A stretch of 58,282 nt of DNA from Acanthaster planci (Eukaryota > Echinodermata > Asteroidea > Valvatida > Acanthasteridae): positions 193,055 to 251,336 of the forward strand of contig NW_019091504.1 of the NCBI RefSeq assembly GCF_001949145.1, read 5' to 3'. The notes below the pieces were generated by a model. It searched no databases. It had not been told where the DNA came from and saw only the letters and a program-made list of their open reading frames with translations. Position 1 is the first letter of the stretch, and each line of letters begins with the position of its first letter. Made by a program: the position numbers and the translations under genes. Positions 54,168 to 58,282 of this stretch are shown here, piece after piece.

Positions 54168-56002
54168 GAACAAATATTGATTGCTGTCATGTCATACCCT
54201 ATCTCTATCATGGACACCTTAATTTACAGTCAGTAGTACATGTAGTCAGGTCGGGGACAAAAACCACAATCTAGCTAAGATGCCAGACTATGCATACGCT
54301 GCTCAATTGTGCAATGATGACATAATTTTTGAACTATTTTTAGATCAGGGTTTGCAGATGACATCAATCTTTTTATCGGCCAAAAACTTCAATAAAGATC
54401 GCTCTGATCATGGATCAAATTTATAGGAAACATGCTACCCCAGATCTAAATGAAAATTTCCTTTCATCTGGTACCGATATCTCTAAAAGCAGATCGAGGA
54501 AATTTTTCAGTCGAATCTTGCATTCGGTGGGTAGGAGTCCAATTCTGCTGATCAAAACTTTTACAGGAAAAAAATAAAACTTTGTTGAAGTTTACTTTAT
54601 GCCTGAAAACATTGCCATTATAAATCTCCATCCATTCACGCTGGCAAATTTTATGTTTACCGTGGCGATTTTCCAAAACAGCAATCGGAAACAATTTTGA
54701 CACAGACTCCAACAGTAATGGCAATGGTGGCCATATTGGCTGCCGGTATTTCACATCTCATTATTTTCCCCAAATCAATCTCCTTTTTCAAAATTCTTTG
54801 GAAAAAGGAGATTGTTTGGCCCCCAAAGGGTGAAATTGTGTAAATTATTGCTGGGATGAAGTTCATGGGTGTTTGGGCTTCTATCTTTGAGCAGACTTGC
54901 TGAAATATACGGTTGAGGGTTAGAATTTGAAAAATGGCTAAATGCAGACTTCGGAACTTCTCCTTTTGGGGGTTCTTTTTTGTGTATGTGAATAATTAAA
55001 AATTTCATCGATTAACCCCCCCCAAAAATGAAAAGAAATTGAAAGTTTCAGGACCTAAGAATAATTCCATTTTTGTTTGACAAACCGTAGGGATGTTGGC
55101 TTGCATGTTATTGCAGGACTGTAAATTTGGGGACCCTGTTCCTCTAATAGAAGGGAGAGCTACACGTATTTAACTTTTGAATTCACCTTGCGAGATGACT
55201 GTGACATCATGCTCAATAACTGTAGGGTTGTCAAAAAAGGGCAATATTTTCAGTTTCGAAAATTTTTGAGGGAAACTGAGTGTTTTAACAAGTGCCACGT
55301 GGTGGATTCAAATTTGCACGGTAAAATATTGAAATAGGAGTCATGCAGATAGGAAAGTCACATTTTCTCACAGAACAGTTCCCCCAAGGTCAGCGCAATA
55401 AAGAGTGTGTTGCGTTTGTTTTTGGGGGGGGCTTACCAGTTTTGCAAGATTAAAATGTCCAAAAAATGGGGTCCCCAAGTATATCATACAGGCCGGTTTT
55501 GAGTCCTTGAGAATGTTGATTTTAGTCACTGCTGTGCATGCCGTTACTCCCGTTAGTGTTTTCAATGCTTACAATGGGGTTGAATCAATGGGGCTTGAAT
55601 AAGTGGACTACACCCGTCAGTGTTTTCACAAATCTTCTTAATGGCAATTCATCATCTTGAAACTGTAATAATTAATCGTCCTAAACAATTAAAGTTAACG
55701 AAAATGTGTCTACCTGTTTTGTTAAACATACAGACCTTCTGGTCTCAGTTCAGCGCGTCGATCCACATCCACACAAGCCAGCCATGAACGGACTAATGTT
55801 TGATTGATTGTCTCGTGAGGGCGCCATCAAACCACCACATACAACATTCCGCAGCTTGGTTTTCTTACTTCCTACATGATGAGAACAGAGGCCGAGTGCA
55901 TTGGCTACAGTGCTGCCTACCTGTGCAAGCTACGTGCGTATCCTGAGATTGTAATATGAAGATGAAATCATCTCTTTTTTAACCTGGCAAAGAAGTGCGA
56001 AA

Positions 56003-58282
56003 ATGGAATTGGCCAATGACCAAAACCAGAAGGTAGGAAATCTCGTAAATTTTTTTATAGTCAGGTTGCTTAATGTCAAATTTTGAGATTACCGTTTATA
56101 ATAATTATTTAATAATAAATGCTGAATTACATAATTTCTGATATTCATAATAAAAAACATTATTTGTTTATATGAATGAACATAATAACAGAAAGAGGAT
56201 CAGATCTGTTGTAGATTGATTGATTTTTTATGGAACTGAGAACATGAACCCAATTTTGAATACTAATGTAACGGTCGATTACACACTGAAGGTTCGGACG
56301 ACCTCACCAGATTGGGATTTCCATTTAACATCAACAATCAGGAATGATTTATTTCGGAATCACATGAGCATTACGAGAGAATTACGATACATTGATTGCC
56401 AGCCATCTTTGATTGTATCCCAGCATCCTTTGCTGTGTTTACATGTACATGCGTCAGTCTCCAGTCAAGTCGTGTCAGCCTAGTCTTCGTCCTGTAGTCT
56501 TTGTCTACAGTCATGTCCATCCCGTTACACTAATGATCAAAATTAAAGCATTTGAAACGTAGAGGTGGTTAAATTAATTACCCGTTTTTAATTAGAAAAT
56601 GGTTTCTTGAAGACACAGTTTTCGTACATCCACATCATGCTCTGTGCATTCATTTTACACTGAAATTCCTCAGCAGTGCAGTAAAAGTGTATTTGTGCAT
56701 AAGTTAGTCTTTTGGAAAAGATAAAGTTCAGTAATTTTGTCCTTTCTAAATATGTATCCTGCCCTCACACTTTTCTTTGTGACAGATGGAAACATCAGTG
56801 AGCAACTACAACATAATTGACTTAAAAGACATTTCATTTGATGCTGAAATAAGTACAACTGGAAGCAGAAATAAAGTGTACCGGGCAACCTGGCAAAAGT
56901 CGTCAAGAAAACAAAAAGTTGCTGCAAAATGCTGCCAGCGCTTCCATGAGGAAGAAGTGTTGATTCTGGCAAGAATGAACCATGACAATATTATCAAGTT
57001 CTTGGGAGTTGTGAAGCCCACTTCAGTACTGGAGAATTACTTCATCGTAACAGAATATGCGGAGGGAGGTTCTTTGTACGATGTGATTAGTCAACATCGT
57101 GAAGACTGGCCAGAGTTTAGGCAGAGTCGTTGGATGAGATGGGCCCAGGATGGGGCTAAGGCTCTACAGTACATTCATGAAAAGAAGTACCAACATGGGG
57201 ATGTCAAGTCACCTAACTTTCTGGTTACCAGTGATGAAACACTGAAGATCTGTGACTTTGGCATATCCAGGCAGTGTGACTATACCATCAGCACAGTCAC
57301 AAACAGGGGATCCTCACCATGGATGGCGCCAGAAGCCTTTGGCGATGTGATGTATGATTCATCTAGCACAAAAAAACCATGCAAGGTCACAACAAAATCA
57401 GATGTTTATTCCTTTGGTGTTGTGATGTGGGAACTGATTTCTGGTGAGGCCCCCTATTCTAATAAAATGCCGATGCAGATTCTCACAGCTGTAGTTATCA
57501 ACAAAAAACGCTTGGAAATTCCACATGATTGCCCAGAACACCAGCAAATGAGTGATCTTCTAAATAAATGCTGGCAAGCTGACTACACACAGAGACCAAG
57601 TATCCAAGAAGTCCTTCAAAGCCTCATTGACATTGACAATGGCTGCAAGAAAATACTGGGTAGGTTCTGAATATGCTTGGTAAAATTTGTCTGACGACCA
57701 GGAATGATTTTATTTGATAAATGTGACCCATCACGACAGACAGTTGCATCCCGCTCTTTCCTATTTTTATGGTTTAAAGTCATATTTAAATGGAGGTAAA
57801 TTTGGCGGTTTTGTAATATTTGGAAGGAGAAACCTGTCTTCCACATAATTCCAAATATTTTGCAGGATACCACTTCCTCCTCATTTTTGACAACTGCATT
57901 CATTCATGCCTGCTTAGAAGAGTTGAAACAATGTCGGGAACAAAGATACAAAGCTGCCAGAATAATGTCACATTGTCAACTTATACTTTAACCTTTAACA
58001 TGTACGTGCCATTGGAAAGCACTCTCTCTTTTGAATTCAAATTAAATACCAATATATCTCAATTTTGGAAAATTCCGATTTTCAGCTCATTTTATGCTGA
58101 CAGGTCAGAAATACCTTTTGAAAGCTTCATCAATTCATATTATTATCCTCATTTTTTCAATTTTTTTTTTTATATTGTTCAATCAAAGTGAACTGTTAAT
58201 TGGTGTTGAATGAATATCCAATATCAGCCATTATTTCCTTCATTAGGGAAGAGAAGACAAGATACGGAGGAAGATGATTCCA
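56003..58282 (+). CDS. MAP3K-like protein kinase of the TKL group (TAK1/ZAK/MLK type), 5' part
   Basis: Exon 1 (56003-56032) encodes MELANDQNQK and joins in phase 0 to exon 2 (56786-57659), which holds the whole kinase domain. A GTAGGT donor at 57660 and a TTCCTTCATTAG acceptor ending at 58246 lead to exon 3 from 58247, cut by the window edge. Without splicing at 57660 the protein would stop at LGRF (304 residues). Seen: ATP lysine in VAAK (Lys58), EYAEGGSLYDV hinge region, catalytic loop HGDVKSPN (147-154), DFG (167-169), WMAPE (189-193) and SDVYSFGVVMWELISGEAPY. EYAEGGSLY and NRGSSPWMAPE resemble TAK1 (EYAEGGSLY, NKGSAAWMAPE); the rest is also close to ZAK/MAP3K20. Two oddities: HGD replaces HRD, and the glycine loop is degenerate (STTGSRNKVYRATW). 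Asp149, Lys151, Asn154 and the DFG Asp remain, so it may be active. Upstream activators and substrates unknown. Confidence 0.88.

Larger units (their letters stand above)
51628..56002. other. Divergent spacer between the ankycorbin-like gene and the kinase gene
   Basis: No coding exon is recognised. It contains the 61-bp minisatellite (52391-52705) between inverted ACAAGTTGAC strings, two MITE-like elements (53171-53647, 53719-54167) and a 14-bp perfect hairpin at 54776-54814 (CAATCTCCTTTTTC arms). Both genes start outward from here, so promoters are expected. The interval near 55730-55830, with GCGCGTCGATC, is the only CG-containing patch I noticed. Confidence 0.45.

Noticed and set aside
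57820-58191. 123-codon ORF after the kinase exon
   Set aside because: Lies in the intron between the donor at 57660 and the acceptor at 58246; a possible acceptor at 57865 gives a frame without recognisable domains.

Overview
This is ordinary animal nuclear DNA: spliced genes with GT-AG introns, AT-rich noncoding sequence, many small non-autonomous DNA transposons, and no prokaryotic signature. The protein matches (GON4L, LYSMD3, POLR3G, CLPX, RAI14/ankycorbin family, a TAK1/ZAK-like MAP3K) and the dense TACATGTA-type palindromes suggest a marine invertebrate deuterostome. A starfish or another ambulacrarian is my best guess, but the species cannot be fixed from the sequence alone.

Layout: (1) 331-2213, minus: the first coding exons of GON4L, continuing off the left edge. 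(2) 4477-5882, plus: complete two-exon LYSMD3/4-type gene, head-to-head with GON4L. (3) 9995-12894, minus: complete six-exon POLR3G/POLR3GL. (4) 14737-22937, plus: complete ten-exon CLPX, head-to-head with POLR3G. (5) 29066-51123, minus: complete sixteen-exon ankycorbin-like gene (RAI14/UACA/ANKRD35 family), tail-to-tail with CLPX. (6) 56003 to the right edge, plus: 5' part of a TKL-group MAP3K-like kinase. I rebuilt exons by joining splice sites so that the frame stays open. The four complete genes give 309, 222, 622 and 924 residues, close to their human relatives. There is a 173-base assembly gap at 16462-16634 inside a CLPX intron.

The genes are housekeeping or cytoskeletal and do not form one pathway: nuclear co-regulator, membrane LysM protein, RNA polymerase III subunit, mitochondrial unfoldase, actin-associated ankyrin/coiled-coil protein, signalling kinase. 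Their neighbourhood is informative. The same families lie on human 1q21-22, 5 and 15q, so the window looks like an unduplicated version of a vertebrate paralogon. The introns and spacers carry about ten different MITE-like inverted-repeat elements (one nested in another), two minisatellites and a tandem array grown from the POLR3G stop-codon region. Two introns use GC-AG splice sites that the reading frame demands. I found no novel multi-gene system. The most notable items are the syntenic block, the stop-codon array, the GC-AG introns, the nested transposon and the HGD-type kinase.
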